Source: Amoeboaphelidium protococcarum
Taxonomy: Eukaryota > Aphelidiomycota > Aphelidea
Direction: 5' to 3'
Assembly: GCA_023515745.1 (NCBI GenBank)
Contig: JALECJ010000005.1
Coordinates: 1,054,001-1,118,000, forward strand
Length of the DNA stretch: 64,000 bases
Below, piece after piece: positions 1 through 11,501 of this stretch (position 1 is its first letter; each line of letters opens with the position of its first letter). Position numbers and translations under genes: made by a program. The notes beneath the pieces are model-generated. The model was not told the DNA's origin. It did no database searches and was given only the letters and a program-made list of their open reading frames with translations.

Positions 1-716
1 CACGAGTAGATGAGCCATTACGGAATATTACTCAACACCGCCAGCTCTTCCAAATTAGTGGACATGATAATATCATTTGCAGGTATCGATTGTACTTTAG
101 ATGCAGATGGACGCTTATGTAGCAACTGCGCTCTATGCTTGCTGCTGCTACTACTACTGCTTGAATGCTTATCATGTGACAATTTCCGAGTGTGTCCAGA
201 CAAGAGTACATTAGGAGCCGGTACCGCCTGTACAGAAGCAGATGACTAATTTGCCACACCATGAAGACGAGAGTATCCAATAGGGGTACTGAGTTCTGGC
301 AATTTCTGGGCTGAATCAGTGCTACCGCCTGCGCCACTTGCATTGCTCATCTCATTGGACTGAGTGGTATTAGGTGGTAGAGGTGATATTTAACTTTAGC
401 TCTAGTGATCATACGCTTGCAATTTGGCCATCTCGATCTACTGGACAATCTTGAGTGAAACTTGATTAGCTGCCTAATGCGCCGACTCACCAGAATCAAC
501 AATGACATTAGGGAGATCCCCAGACTATTGCACAACAACCGAATCTTGAGCACTTGCGTTATCATTATTGACAAGAGTATTTTCCGACTGCATTGCATCT
601 GAAACATCTGATATCTAATTCACCAATGTCGCTCCAGAGTCATTACGGTACTGTTATTGCTGTGACTATTATTGTGACTGTTAAGCTGTTTCAACCGACA
701 ATCTTCTATTCATCAT
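1..716 (-). CDS. Gln/Ser-rich protein, N-terminal part only (runs off window)
   Basis: The frame opens at ATG 716 (a second ATG follows directly; an in-frame TGA lies upstream near 758) and stays open to the window edge, giving 238 visible residues. The N-terminus is low complexity: a Gln-rich stretch at about residues 12-22 encoded by a mixture of TAA, TAG and CAA/CAG, then Ser/Asn/Ala-rich sequence, a basic His/Lys stretch and a Ser8 run near residue 180. The last residues (EELAVLSNIPQWLIYS) look ordered and may begin a folded domain lying outside the window. I do not recognise the family. It reads only with TAR=Gln. Confidence 0.65.
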
Positions 717-1281
717 TATTACTACCGATACTAAAAAACGCTTATTTTAGTATATTCACTTTTATTGCAGTATTTAATAACGATAAGTTATGATATTGTT
801 CTTCCTACTATACTGATGCTTCCACTAAATTTTAATACACTTTATACTCCACTAATTACCAGAATATTTCAATACTTCGAGAGTGTAAGAGCAGATCACA
901 AAGGGCAGTGTATCAAGTAGAGAAGATAGAAATCCTTTAAATCTATCTAATAAATAAAAATGCTGTGAGAAGCAAAGCAAGTTTTTACTATTATTTATAA
1001 AATCAGCAGTGTCGTTGTTGTGATGATGATGATGATTTCTGATGAGAGCTACACCAAACCAACAGCACCAGTAAAAGATCGAATAAAGTGAACAAACAAC
1101 AATCCCTCTTGGTAACTAAGCAGTCACAGGATAATAATACATCCATCAACTTCAACTGCTGAAAAAAAATACAGTAGATTTTAAACAAGATTTGAGCTAA
1201 CTACTGTATGCATAATTTAATATTGAAAACTTAAGATTCATTCAAAAATTAAAGATATCGATAATCTGCCATTTATATTAT
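717..1281. other. Intergenic region, no gene seen
   Basis: Lies between the 5' end of the truncated gene and the 3' end of the Nsp1 gene. It is AT-rich, with a short GATGAT-type microsatellite at about 1021-1036. A short minus-strand frame at 1003-1188 has no family features and is probably chance. Confidence 0.5.
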
Positions 1282-2883
1282 TCACGCAGAGTACTATTTC
1301 GGTACAGATCTTGGTGAGAATTGTCGATCGCGCGAATCGTCTTTGCTTTACAGCAGCTTGGTACCATCATTAATCTTCTTCAGTTTCGAGAGCTTATCAT
1401 TCAACTGGCCTACGGTGGCATCAATCCACTGCAGACTGTTATAATGTTTATTCAGCACCTTGGTAACTACTCCAATTACATCCTGACCGCTGCCAGTATC
1501 ATCTTCTGACGTGCCGGATCCACTTGCATACACCTTGTTCAACATACTCACAGCATCTTCAATCTGCTGATTGATCACGAACAAATCCTAACTTAAATTC
1601 TCGGCGGTGGTATAAGTCTTTTCACGGGCAGTATCAGCATTGACAATATGACCATTAGGAAGTTTAAACTAGACAACGCGACCTTACACGGCGGAACCTT
1701 GGTGTTATGATGTCTTCTCTACCAGTTGAACCAATTTCTCCTCGAAGCGATCCAATTCTTTATCCAAAGCATTCTGTTGCGTCTCTATAAAGTCTAGACC
1801 TTGAATAAGCTCTTGCTACTTCTAATTAGATTGCTCAGATTCCATGACTACTTTGCTAATCTGATTGGTTACATTTACTAGCTGGGCATCAAGTTAAGAA
1901 ATCTCTTACGCTCTCTGATGGAAAGTCTTGCTAGATTCGTAAAGAGTTCTCTACCACTCTGATAAGATTTCGCTAATAGTCTTGCCTTTGAGAGCAGTAA
2001 GAACATCAGCGGACGCCACTTTCTCCTCTTAAGCAGGTCCGCCCATCATCAACTTTGGTGGTTGGGAAGAATCTTTACTCTTGTCGCCGCTATCAGCAGG
2101 TGGTTTTGCAGGAGTACCAGCAGCGGTATTTCCTGCTCCAAATGAAAATGCTGGAGTTGGTCCCTTTTTTTCTTCCGCTGGCTTAGGAGTAGATGTAGGC
2201 GCCGTTGCAGTAGTTGACTGTGCGCCAAAACTAAATTGCGGTTTAGTATCATCCAATTTCTTATCGCCAGTAGCGCCACCACCTAAATTCTGGCCAAAAA
2301 GTGGCGCCTATTAAGTCTTCGCACCTTCAGTTGTAGTTGCGCCAAATCCACCAAACGCCGCAGCAGGCTTTTACTCTTGTTGTTATTATTAATCGGATTT
2401 CGGCTGGGTAGCTGCAGAGAGACCACTACCAAAAGAAAATGCCGGTTTAGCACTACTGGCATTTTATTACGGCTAAGCAGACGTGGATGCAACAGCAGGT
2501 GTGCCAAATGGAGTAACTTGCGGAGTTTGTTTATCAGAAGGTGTACCGAACGATTACCCAAATCCGAAAGTAGGCTTCTACGTGGCAGCAGTAGCAGTCG
2601 CAGTAGTATTACTAGAAGGGGCACCGGCCGGAGTAGGAGTAGAGCCAAATCCACCAAAGCTAAAACTTGGCTAATTCTGAGGCTAAGTACCACTTTGGGC
2701 TGGAGTAGAAGATGCACCTCCGAATGAAAATTACGGCTTGGCACTGCTTTAATCCGCTGACTAAGTTGACGCTGTTTATCCAAATCCAGAACCAAATGAG
2801 AACGCTGGCTTCTACTACTACTATTACTGTGACTAATCAGACTTATTCTACTAAGGAGTATTCACATTGAAATTAAAACTCAT
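1282..2883 (-). CDS. NSP1: FG nucleoporin Nsp1/NUP62
   Basis: 533 aa, start ATG 2883, stop TGA at 1284-1282. Residues 1-270 are an FG-repeat region with repeated SFG, GFG and FSFG cores separated by Ser/Thr/Pro/Gln spacers. Residues about 290-525 are a coiled coil with heptads of Leu/Ile and acidic/basic residues, as in the Nsp1 C-terminal domain that assembles with NUP54 and NUP58 in the central channel of the nuclear pore. The order (FG then coiled coil) and size match NUP62 (about 520 aa in animals) better than yeast Nsp1 (about 820). Many FG spacers contain TAG/TAA read as Gln; no in-frame TGA occurs before the end. Identification rests on domain order and composition. Confidence 0.9.
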
Positions 2884-3446
2884 TATTAAATGTAATATCA
2901 ATTAATTATTAAGTACGAATTCAACAGTAAGAGTCAATAAAATGATGAACGAAGTACCAAATATAACCTCTCGCGTAGTTGTGCTAAAAGAAAAGAACGA
3001 GAACTGTAAAGCGCCGTTCCAAATGAAAGAAACAGCGCGGCCGTTAATCGTCTAGTGGTTCTATTGACCATGGCAAGTATAATCGCGAATAAAGAAAGAA
3101 AGTTATTGACGTGACGAATACAAACTCTAAGCTTGTAGGCTATATACTCTTTCGCTTCCAAATCCAAATCCACTAAGTTTTCTTAAACATAATATATTTG
3201 GCAATCGAATCCGAGCATTACTATTGATTTTACAGTGATACAATTCTCATGCTGATTTTTAGTGAAATCATAACAAATCGCTCCCGTTTCAGAACAAAGT
3301 TCATGTGAGCGCGTTTCTCCAGAATGTTTTATCTTACATCTGTTCACGTCTTTAGATTCGTCATTACCATTTCATCGGTACTTTGAGGTGACAAGATTGC
3401 ACGCATATTTATGTTTTGGAATCGCTCATAGAAATAAGAACAAGAG
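2884..3446. other. Intergenic divergent region
   Basis: Divergent upstream region of the Nsp1 gene (minus) and the two-TM gene (plus). A minus-strand ATG-to-TGA frame of 95 codons (3218-2934) exists, but it has no recognisable features and single-stop codes make such frames common, so I do not call it. Confidence 0.4.
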
Positions 3447-4199
3447 ATGCCCGCTTGTAATCAAAGCAGCCTTTCTGTACCGTTATCTGCTGTTAGATCT
3501 GCTGATACTCGATAAGGAAGCAGTTCCGGTGATAATATTCCACCTCCACATCTGCCTAATTTGGTACCGGGACATGGCGGGATTAAACCACCATAGCTCA
3601 ATATTGGCAACATGAGTCCGTAAGAATTGTAAAACTTGTAGAATGCCATCATTGCTCAGGTGAACAGGAAAGTTCAAGTATATAGTTCACTTGTGACACG
3701 TTGGAAAGTCATTTGGTACATTCTGGCCTTCTTTACTCTGGGTGGTAATCTTTGTGTGGTCGCTATGAGTAGCTCTAATGTGAATGCACTTCTGCAACAG
3801 ACTATTCAAGATCCCGTCCAGTAGGCCAAAGTGTCATCTATTGTCATCTTACTTTGCTCCACCCTCTCGTTTCTATCAATGTCTCTGAATGCTCAGCTGC
3901 AGTGTAATATGAACGTGACTTACTTTGAGGAAGCCACCGCAAAGTATAATGACTTGTTGATTCAAGTATGGACTGACTTGTAGACTACAATTAAGTTACT
4001 CTATGAATACAATGCTACTTATACTACGAGCGGAGTTGGAACTCTAATTAATGTGTCTCAGCTGCTCCCCAATACGTCTCGGCCCGGTGGCAATGCCACT
4101 GGTGGCTTACCGAAAGATATTAACCGCTCAAAGTACATCAATCCACGCCCAAAGAGGTATGCATATCCTCCGGTCGACAAATCCCCTATGAATGTTTGA
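3447..4199 (+). CDS. Two-transmembrane protein of unknown function
   Basis: 250 aa from ATG 3447 to TGA 4197-4199. Residues 1-60 are Pro/Ser/Gly-rich and probably disordered. Two hydrophobic helices lie at about residues 87-107 and 131-148, joined by a short polar Gln-rich segment. They are followed by a region with several N-x-S/T sequons and a basic tail (NPRPKRYAYPP). Five TAA/TAG codons must be read as Gln. The layout (disordered N-terminus, two close TM helices, soluble C-terminus) resembles SLATT-type 2TM proteins, but I see no decisive motif. Annotate as a hypothetical membrane protein. Confidence 0.75.
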
Positions 4200-4358
4200 T
4201 ACAGTTGTTAGTTGTCATTTCGCGCTTTACATTTTAATTTCATGCTTGTTATCGTATTAGTATAACCTTCACCAGAAAATGTTGATGAAATAGGCAAAAG
4301 TATAAAAGTCAATAAAAACTGAAGAATCAACTATCAAAATAGAGCACATTATACTGGA

Positions 4359-5078
4359 TCATTTAATTCTCAAAATGGTATGGGCACAGGTGAGGACATT
4401 CTTTTGGCCGTCAATTAATTACAAGTACGTGGAATACCTGCCAGACTTTTGCAGTCGCGGTATGGTAGCGTTGAGGCCAATTAACTGATTTCTATTACTA
4501 GATGCCAATTCCGCAGCATCACTGTCCATTTAACTAATCTGTTTATTTTTGATAGCATTAAAAACAAGGAGGGACGCCCAAGCCGCGATGGGACACTTGA
4601 CCGGTTAAGTTGCATTCACGAATTGCCCCTCAATGAAGGAGCATACATCCAGCGTGATTTGAGGCAGAGGAATGATGGGTATTTCCACATTAGATCCGAA
4701 CAGTCTGAGCCTAGTGCCAGGAGTGAGAGGCTCCTCAACGTATCCTTTCAAAGTGGCGGTAATATTACGACCTTTAGGTAGCGGGTAAGGGGAGAATGAG
4801 ACGTTGAGGTAGGATGTCTTGGATGTCTGCGGACATGGAACCCATACAGGCTGCAGAAGTGACTCGGTGTCCAAATACTTTTCAATATCACTTTCGCTGA
4901 GCTCATCCACCTTGATGTCAGAGTATACAGAGGCATATCCTGGACCGGTGCTACCCATAGCAGACTAACCTTGAGCCAGATTATTGAAAGGCCCAGATGC
5001 CGGCCGTCCATCAATAGAAGATACTATAAGGGCAAGCGCAAAGGATAAAGATTTTACAATTATTCCAGACATCATCAT
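4359..5078 (-). CDS. Secreted ML-domain (NPC2-like) lipid-binding protein
   Basis: 239 aa, start ATG 5078 (three consecutive ATGs; the outermost is used), stop TGA 4361-4359. Residues 1-25 form a signal peptide (IIVKSLSFALALIVSS). Residues about 77-235 match the MD-2-related lipid-recognition fold: a VPCP start, the PLPKGRNITATLKG and PLTPGTRLRLFG strands, DVCSF, VKCPI, an IPRLQKSGRYSTYLQLID strand and a final Cys (VLTCAHTILRI). Cysteine spacing and the 'IP...GRY' segment are as in NPC2/phosphatidylglycerol transfer proteins, which bind sterols or phospholipids in secretory or lysosomal compartments. A stretch of about 25 residues between CPI and the IP strand is longer than usual and could hide a small intron, although the frame is open throughout. 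Confidence 0.85.
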
Positions 5079-5772
5079 GTGGCAAGTATTTAATATAGAA
5101 TGAAGATAACTAAAAGATTATATTACCCAAGTCTATCAACTGCTTATCAAAAGTCACGTCTATGATGACTGCAAATGCGGCAAGAAGGGAAAGTGCTGAG
5201 AGTGTTTAACTCCTTAAGCCTCCTTTGATCGCAACTTGAAAAATCAGCAGATCAAGTGCTCCGATAAAGACGCGTCTTTTGCGCTTATTTCCAATGAAGA
5301 AGAGACTAAGATCACGCGAATACATTTTACCCAGTCACCATCCCCATAAGATTATCTTTGAACGCATGAGGTTGTCTTTTCAAGATCGTTAATGTTATAC
5401 ATCTTTGGATCACACACATCGCAGCATAAGACTGTGCATAATGAACAGCCCGATGGATTCTATCATTATCCATGCAGTTATACTTTATATTAGCTCTAGT
5501 TCTATTAATGAAGATCTTTAATTAAAGTATCAGTTAAGCGCGCATGTTTAAGCTACATAATCTAAATCAGGACCATTTGTAATCTCATATCGGCATTATT
5601 TGGCGACAAACATCCCGTTTCGTAAGCACAAACAACGTTTCAGGGTCGGCAGGGGCGTTTATCAAAAACAGTTCGCGACAGAACATCCGAAAGCGGAAAC
5701 TCTCTCGCCGTCAGTGCTAGATATACGGTATTGTATATGGCTGAATTGTAACAGACAGTCTAGTGTTGTAAA
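5079..5772. other. Intergenic region with an unexplained open frame
   Basis: Divergent region between the ML-domain gene and the homeobox-like gene. On the plus strand a frame at about 5104-5360 reads a Cys/Lys-rich stretch (DDCKCGKKGKC), then TGA at 5194-5196, then a coding-looking segment that ends in TGA near 5360. No ATG opens it, so it is not called as a gene. The 3' half (5535-5772) is richer in CG dinucleotides and probably holds a promoter. Confidence 0.4.
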
Positions 5773-6465
5773 ATGACCGGACTTACAACGTTAGAGTCTG
5801 ATGAAGCCCTCCATCTGCTCGAAGAAATATACTAAAAACTGAATCAGATTCCCAGTGGTAGCATTATGCAATCCATAGCGATCAAGCTTAATATTGGCAT
5901 CGAGCTGGTCCAAGATTGGTTTTAGTGGCGCACTCAGCATAATGGTCCTCATCAGATATCCTACTAATCGTAGTCTACATAGCCGTCTTAATAGTGGGAT
6001 CCACCAAACTAGCTAGAATGCCTACAAAAGTAAAAAATAGTGCAAATGATCAAGGAAGGTGTTGAAACATTATCGATTTAGGATTTGAGCTGCTAATTCG
6101 GTGTTGATGCCGTAGATATTGCTAATGAGGCCCTATCCAATATCTAAGATATCACGGAAGTCAAGAGTAGGTTGGCTCATGCATTAGTTGGTTAAGCTCT
6201 ACTTTAACAATAGTACATACAGTAGAATAAAGTTGTCGTTCACTTGCAAAGCTTGCTACTCAATGCGAATAACCTCTTGATACAAATGTCTACTAGAAAT
6301 TAGACTATGGAGCATGAAATGAAGCGTATGGAGTAGACTATACATTCGTACTGGACATCCTTACAAAAAGGCGTCATGTTTGATACTGACACTATTTACA
6401 AAGATATAGAAAATACCCCCCTCCTCCCATTCGATATCTAGCGGGAGTATTTCAACCAATGGTGA
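5773..6465 (+). CDS. Homeobox-like helix-turn-helix protein
   Basis: 230 aa, ATG 5773 to TGA 6463-6465. Residues about 10-55 resemble a homeodomain: a first helix (LEEIYQKLNQ), a turn with IPSG, a second helix (IMQSIAIKLNIG) and a recognition helix IELVQDWFQWRTQHN with the hallmark WF.W.R core. The canonical Asn of WFQNRR is replaced by Trp, and there is little basic sequence before helix 1, so DNA contacts may differ. The rest is Gln-rich (many TAA/TAG) with a predicted helical middle and an acidic tail. It is probably a transcription factor; the assignment is by motif only. Confidence 0.65.
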
Positions 6466-7277
6466 CATTACCGAAGAACTTTTGAATTTTTGCGCCTCTC
6501 AGTAGGGAGAAAATGATGAAATATGAGTGTTTTTGATTTAATAGAAATTGGACGTGTATAGTTCGTTAAGGTATAGCTTTCCCGAGTACGGTCCAGTCGG
6601 TACAACACATCAACCTTAGGAGTAACAAAAAATGATAATTTTAACATATCCAGCCCACCAAGTCTTTTAAAAATAAATGACAAAGACGAATGGAACAATA
6701 AAGAACACACCTGATCGTTGGTGATGACAGAACAGCTACCAGTGACAATTGTCACAGTTTGATCAAAACACCTGTTACAACTGTCGCAGGTTAGTAGAGT
6801 CGCAAATTAAGCAGGAGGTTAGAGACATGGAAACTCCAAAATTACTAGTAAATGTTCAGACAGAGAGAACTGCGCGTAGAGATATTATCATGTATCACTT
6901 TTCGTTAAAGACTATAATCTGAGCACAATGAAGCCACCATAAAACTCCGCAATAGAGATAGGCCAAAGCATGTACGCGGACAAACAAGCTAAATCACTAT
7001 GCACAAGCCTCGTATTTAGTACTTATTAGTTCATGTAAATTTTCAAGATTTATAAGTAGACTCTATATTTTCTTTATTTAGGTCAACCATGTTAATCTAA
7101 ATTATGCGATTAGAGACAATTAGTATGCGCAGACATTATAGGACGTTCAAACGACACGCGGAAGAATTTCCAAAGCTTTGTCCCTTTGAGTTTCGCAAAA
7201 ACTTACTCGTGCTGAACTGAAGCTTTCGAAACAGCTGTAATTCCTCATCAATAATCGATCATCATTTGTAGTGCTTT
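6466..7277. other. Intergenic region upstream of nicastrin
   Basis: About 0.8 kb. It may contain the missing first exon of the nicastrin gene, because the called start lacks a signal peptide; an in-frame TGA at 7218-7220 blocks simple extension. A minus-strand frame at 6468-6755 starts without ATG and shows no family features. No RNA gene seen. Confidence 0.4.
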
Positions 7278-9122
7278 ATGTAGGACATTGACCAGAGCAT
7301 TTATAGGTATTTCACTTCTGCGCAGCCTGCGATCCGTAAACTAAAGTCAAGTGGGTAGACTGGCAGTGCAGGTGGGAGAGCATCGGGTTCGCTGCGATTC
7401 GTATCATCTATAGAAGAGTATGAGTCGCTTCGTAGTGGCAATGGTATTGATAGCATTGAGAGTCTGGTCGTAGCTTTGAACTCTTCCTTTTTGCAGCGAT
7501 AAATGCTCTACGATCTGGACTCGTAAGCTAATGTTGCTGGTATGATTGTCGTTTATTCCAATGGTAATGTTAGTGCAAGTCAGGATCCATCATCTATTTA
7601 CAGCGATGCTAGTCCCTGTGCTGAGTGTGTTTAATCTCCTCAGCTCAATACAGATTATGTATGGAATCCGTATGGTAGAAGCTTATTGGATGTGCAGTTG
7701 AATAAACCGCTGTTTGGAGTCAATGCCAACAATACCAATCTAATACAGCAAATAATCGCCGGCGATTAGCATAATAGAGCGGGAAGATATCCTAAAGTGG
7801 GAGTTGAGATGGAGGCTTTTATGTTTGCTGCACATAACTCTGCAACTTGTCTACGCCGGACCGAATCTTAGCCTCAAGCTTTCTGTTTCCCATTGGGATC
7901 TCAGTCTATAATTGCTCATAAAAACTTCTCTCTCGACGCGCAGACTATTATTGTTACTGCACCGCTAGACTCTCGATCGCTTTTCGATGGCATGGCGTAT
8001 GGAGCGAATGCTTACACTTCAAGCATATTGGCTTTAGTCGGAGTGTCTTAGGCTTTGTCTAGCTTCAACATAAGTTCTACGAACATCGTATATGCTCTTT
8101 TTAATGCCGAATCATACGATTTAACTGGTAGTAGGCGATTTATACAAGATGTGTCGTCCAAGTTTTGTGTCTAGAACAGAGATGATAATCCAATTTGTCA
8201 GCTGCCCTATAGAAATGTCGACTAATATTCCAAGATTGACTTGTCTAAAGTGTCCGCAATATTTAGTCTTCGATAGATCTCAGCTACAACCAATGGATTG
8301 TATTATGTTCGTTCAACTGGAAATGCTTCAGAGTTGGTTGATGCCATACTTTCTGGAGCTTCTGGATTAAATATCACGGCCAAGTTGGCCTCAAGCTAAT
8401 AGTTGCCTCCTTCATCTGTCGCGGCATTTTTGGAATATAATTCGACCATAAAAAGTGCTATAATATCCGACTTCGACTCTTAATTTATTGATTAGAACTT
8501 CTTTAGCTAAAATGATCGTTTATTATCTCAATCTCAGCTGGATTCCATTTGTCAAATTTCCACTTCTGTTGCCCGCGCTGTATATAAAGTTGCTACTGAC
8601 GTGAGTAATTCTACAATATCTGCAAACTGTACCGTTTTGTCGTAGTTGAGTGAATGTATGCTGGGGAATTTTAATTGTACACTTGCGACGTATTACTTGA
8701 ATTACTCCTCTCCAGTATCAATTGATCGCTCTGTTGGTAGCTACTTCTCTTCACGGACTGTTGATTTGTTTCTGCTTCGAAGTATTTTGGGTGATTATGT
8801 GCAGACTTCTGCTGGAAATCAGACGTGCGCGTTGGATGGAGACTGTGATCTGAGTAAAAGCGAGTTGTGTATCAACAAGGTGTGTACTCTTACATCCTCG
8901 TATTTCCACCCCGCATATGGTACAGGCTTAGAGTATGATGCTGGGCGTGGGCGGTTCACTGTCGTTGATCCATCTAAGCCTTCATGGACTATTTCCAATT
9001 TTGGCTACACTGGCATGAGGTTCTACTAGACTGACTCTGTTGGCGCGCAAATTGGTCAAATATTTGGATCTCTGATTGTCTGTGCTCTCACCTATATTCT
9101 GTGTAAATAGTACAAGCTATGA
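7278..9122 (+). CDS. NCSTN: Nicastrin, gamma-secretase subunit (5' end uncertain)
   Basis: 614 codons from the first available ATG (7278) to TGA 9120-9122. The lumenal ectodomain matches nicastrin: CLRRTESQ...FCFPLGSQS near residue 200, APLDSRSLFDGMAYGAN near 230 (the MDSRSFF segment of animal nicastrin) and NAESYDLTGSRRF near 277, the counterpart of the DYIGS motif. A Cys-rich segment and SYFHPAYGTG precede a single C-terminal TM helix (about 591-611) and a very short cytosolic tail. Nicastrin is the substrate-gating type I membrane glycoprotein of gamma-secretase, and several N-x-S/T sites are present. The expected signal peptide is absent from the called start, so a 5' exon is probably missing; an in-frame TGA lies 58 bp upstream. 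Confidence 0.85.
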
Positions 9123-9295
9123 TTGCAATCGTGTAAATTTCCAATAAAATTTGAATTTTTGTAAAAAGTTTGTTTTAGTTTCAAACGGAATTGCAAAGTC
9201 TCTTTTAAATGATTTTACATAGACTGGTATGCTTTTGTACATTTGCACTTCATAGTTTCCAAATCAATTGATTTTCATCCAAAAAATAGGAAAAG

Positions 9296-9376
9296 GCATT
9301 CTTCTGATAGTGGCCATTCAGTTCGACTCAAGTTCGAATCCCGCAAGGGGCGTGAGTTCGAGTCTCACAGAATGCA
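9296..9376 (+). tRNA. tRNA-Leu (anticodon CAA)
   Basis: 81 nt without intron. Acceptor GCATTCT pairs with AGAATGC (discriminator A at 9376). The anticodon stem TTCGA/TCGAA encloses loop CTCAAGT with anticodon CAA at 9329-9331. There is a variable arm CCC-GCAA-GGG, as expected for type II tRNA-Leu, and a T arm GTGAG-TTCGAGT-CTCAC. A T5 run at 9380-9384 is a Pol III terminator. It differs at only three positions from the copy at 36784-36864. Confidence 0.93.
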
Positions 9377-9599
9377 TCCTTTTTGGTGGTGGAGCATATT
9401 CTTGGCTCGGTTGCCGGTTTTACACGTATAGTATAAGCAGACAATACAGCATTAACGCAACACGTTTATTTTAACGCACAACGATATTTAGACAAAACTT
9501 TTTGAATCAAAATAAAGACGCAAAATGATGCGATTTATTGAAGTATATACTGTAGATATATATATTGTCGGATTACTTTATCCCCTTCAAAAAATTTAA

Positions 9600-11501
9600 T
9601 CAGTTATAAAAACTGTTCCAATGTCTCAATCTCTGTAATGCCATGGCAATAGAACGCCTCCAAGATTTCTCCTTATGAAGGGCCATATACCATGGATGAT
9701 GCTCACTGAGATTCACCAACTACTAAACTTCATGATGATTCAGTCTGCTATTCTGGCGCAATAGTGAGAACAGTCTATACCATCCATTGTGCAAACACTT
9801 CTCCATCAACTCCACCGGCTTTGTCAGTTGGAATCCCTTTCTGAACAAGATGGTCAACAAGGCGAAATCAAATGATCCGCGCTCCTTCTCAACACGAGCC
9901 ATCTCATATTAGACGATGTCGTCCAACGTGACGCTTTAGCTTTTCAACAGACCAATGACGACATTAACATCTCTCAACTTGATCGGATTTACATCTTCAT
10001 TTAAGATCAAATTCTGGTAGATCACCGATTGCGAAATCTCGCCAATATGACCGGAGATCAATTAGAACTACTCGTTGAATTCAATCAGTAACTGAATAAT
10101 ATCAGTCTTCTAAAAAAATCCTTGCTTAACTTGCCTAGAAATTCTAGTGGAAATTGCATTGGAAGACTAATCCAAAGCAATGGACAAGCTAAATCTCAGC
10201 AAGATCTTGGCTATTCTTTGCATTATACTAGAGCTTTCTAGTCCTGCCTTGATATGTAGACCGTGATTGATTACCAAATCAACATAATCATACAGCTTAG
10301 GAGATCTAGCCAAAGAAAGAGCTAGCGCCAGTCTCATGCTCGAGTATTTGTTGTACCAGCCATTAAGATAATTACCAACAGATGACACAGAATCACGACC
10401 ACGAGAAGATTCAGCCAAGTGCTGTTGAAAGAGACAATCATTAGCTTCAGAGGTGCACAAGAATTTTGAGATACGGCCAAACAGCAAAAGCCACATCTCC
10501 GCATCCAACATCTCATACTCGGCAGTCACCAATACTGCCAGATAACCCCATGGTTAAAACTTGGGAGGTGAAATCCAGTCTCCATTGTCCGAAAGGCTCA
10601 ACTGAAGGCCTTTACGATGCGAGACCTTTCTGTAAGTCTCCTCTTTAATGGCGCGATTCACTTTTGCACCTCCAGCCATATCAATGGCATACTTGGTCAA
10701 ACTGTATTGAAACTGAATAGGATCTTGTTACGCGTCAGCCAGGTACCTGTACCCAGATGCCAGTAGTCTAATTAGTCTTCTATACTTTTCTTCATTGTAT
10801 GGATTCTTGGCCTCAAAGTACCCAAGGCCAAAGGCAATAACATGAGCAGTCACACCGTCATAACCACCGCGACAATTCAACAGAGCCCATACAAATAAAT
10901 CGCGCAATTCCTGATCATTCACCTCTAAAAGGCGCGACACCAACTCAATTTGCATCTGATAAATCGGTCTAAACGACCGGTCACTGAACTCATCAGTACT
11001 TTCGAACAGAGTTGTCATTCTCATTTGCTCGTCCTCTGTCAGACCGAGAAGCTTCTGCTGAAATACGGGAAACTCGCGATTCAACACCATGTATCTGCAT
11101 GCCGCAGCGTTACTATTACAGATGAAGATCATGGAAGCGACAGTTTGACTTTCACCATAAAGCTGCAGATACACCTCCTAATAGTCAGCAGGCAAGTATT
11201 AACGCGTTGTACCCAAAGGACTGTAGCGGACATTAGATGCACCAGACGACAAGAGCTAACGAACCTGAGGGGTAAAATAGTCGACATTGACACCCTGAAA
11301 CTTGTCCTTAGGTTCCCACTCATATCCAGCATACAGAGCTTGGAGTGCATTGGTGTCTTCCTATCTCGCTGCATTGATAATTGCAAACTCATACGGATAA
11401 CCATTGTAAAGGCTTGGTAAGAACGCGTCAGATGTGCCCGTTGATTGTACCACCTAACACGCCGCCAAAACTACTGCGCTCACAATAGAACTCCACTACA
11501 T
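9600..11501 (-). CDS. Secreted family 1 protein, copy 1 (pair 1)
   Basis: 633 aa, ATG 11501 to TGA 9602-9600. An N-terminal signal peptide (MQWSSIVSAVVLAACQ) is followed by a mature protein that looks all-helical. Features shared with the copies at 19898 and 24371 are: GYPYEFAI near the N-terminus, Y.WEP, Y.EVYL.L, CRYMVLNREFPVF, a central block with LVWALL-like sequence and AHVIAFGLGYFEA, then NGWYRLFSLLR and a near-invariant C-terminus HHPWYMALHKEKSWRRSIA. No catalytic motif or TM helix is seen and I do not recognise the family. It is transcribed divergently from the family 2 gene at 11782, 280 bp away. A secreted role fits the signal peptide; the function is unknown. Confidence 0.85.

Noticed and set aside
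4375-4488. Small plus-strand ORF (37 codons, MVWAQV...) with a plausible downstream intron
   Set aside because: It lies antisense to the conserved C-terminal strands of the ML-domain protein (IP..GRY and VLTC), which are better supported.
6468-6755. 95-codon minus-strand open frame
   Set aside because: It starts at a GTG with no ATG available upstream before a TGA and shows no family features.
9243-9474. Two plus-strand open frames over 9243-9474
   Set aside because: They overlap the tRNA-Leu gene, whose cloverleaf and Pol III terminator are clear.
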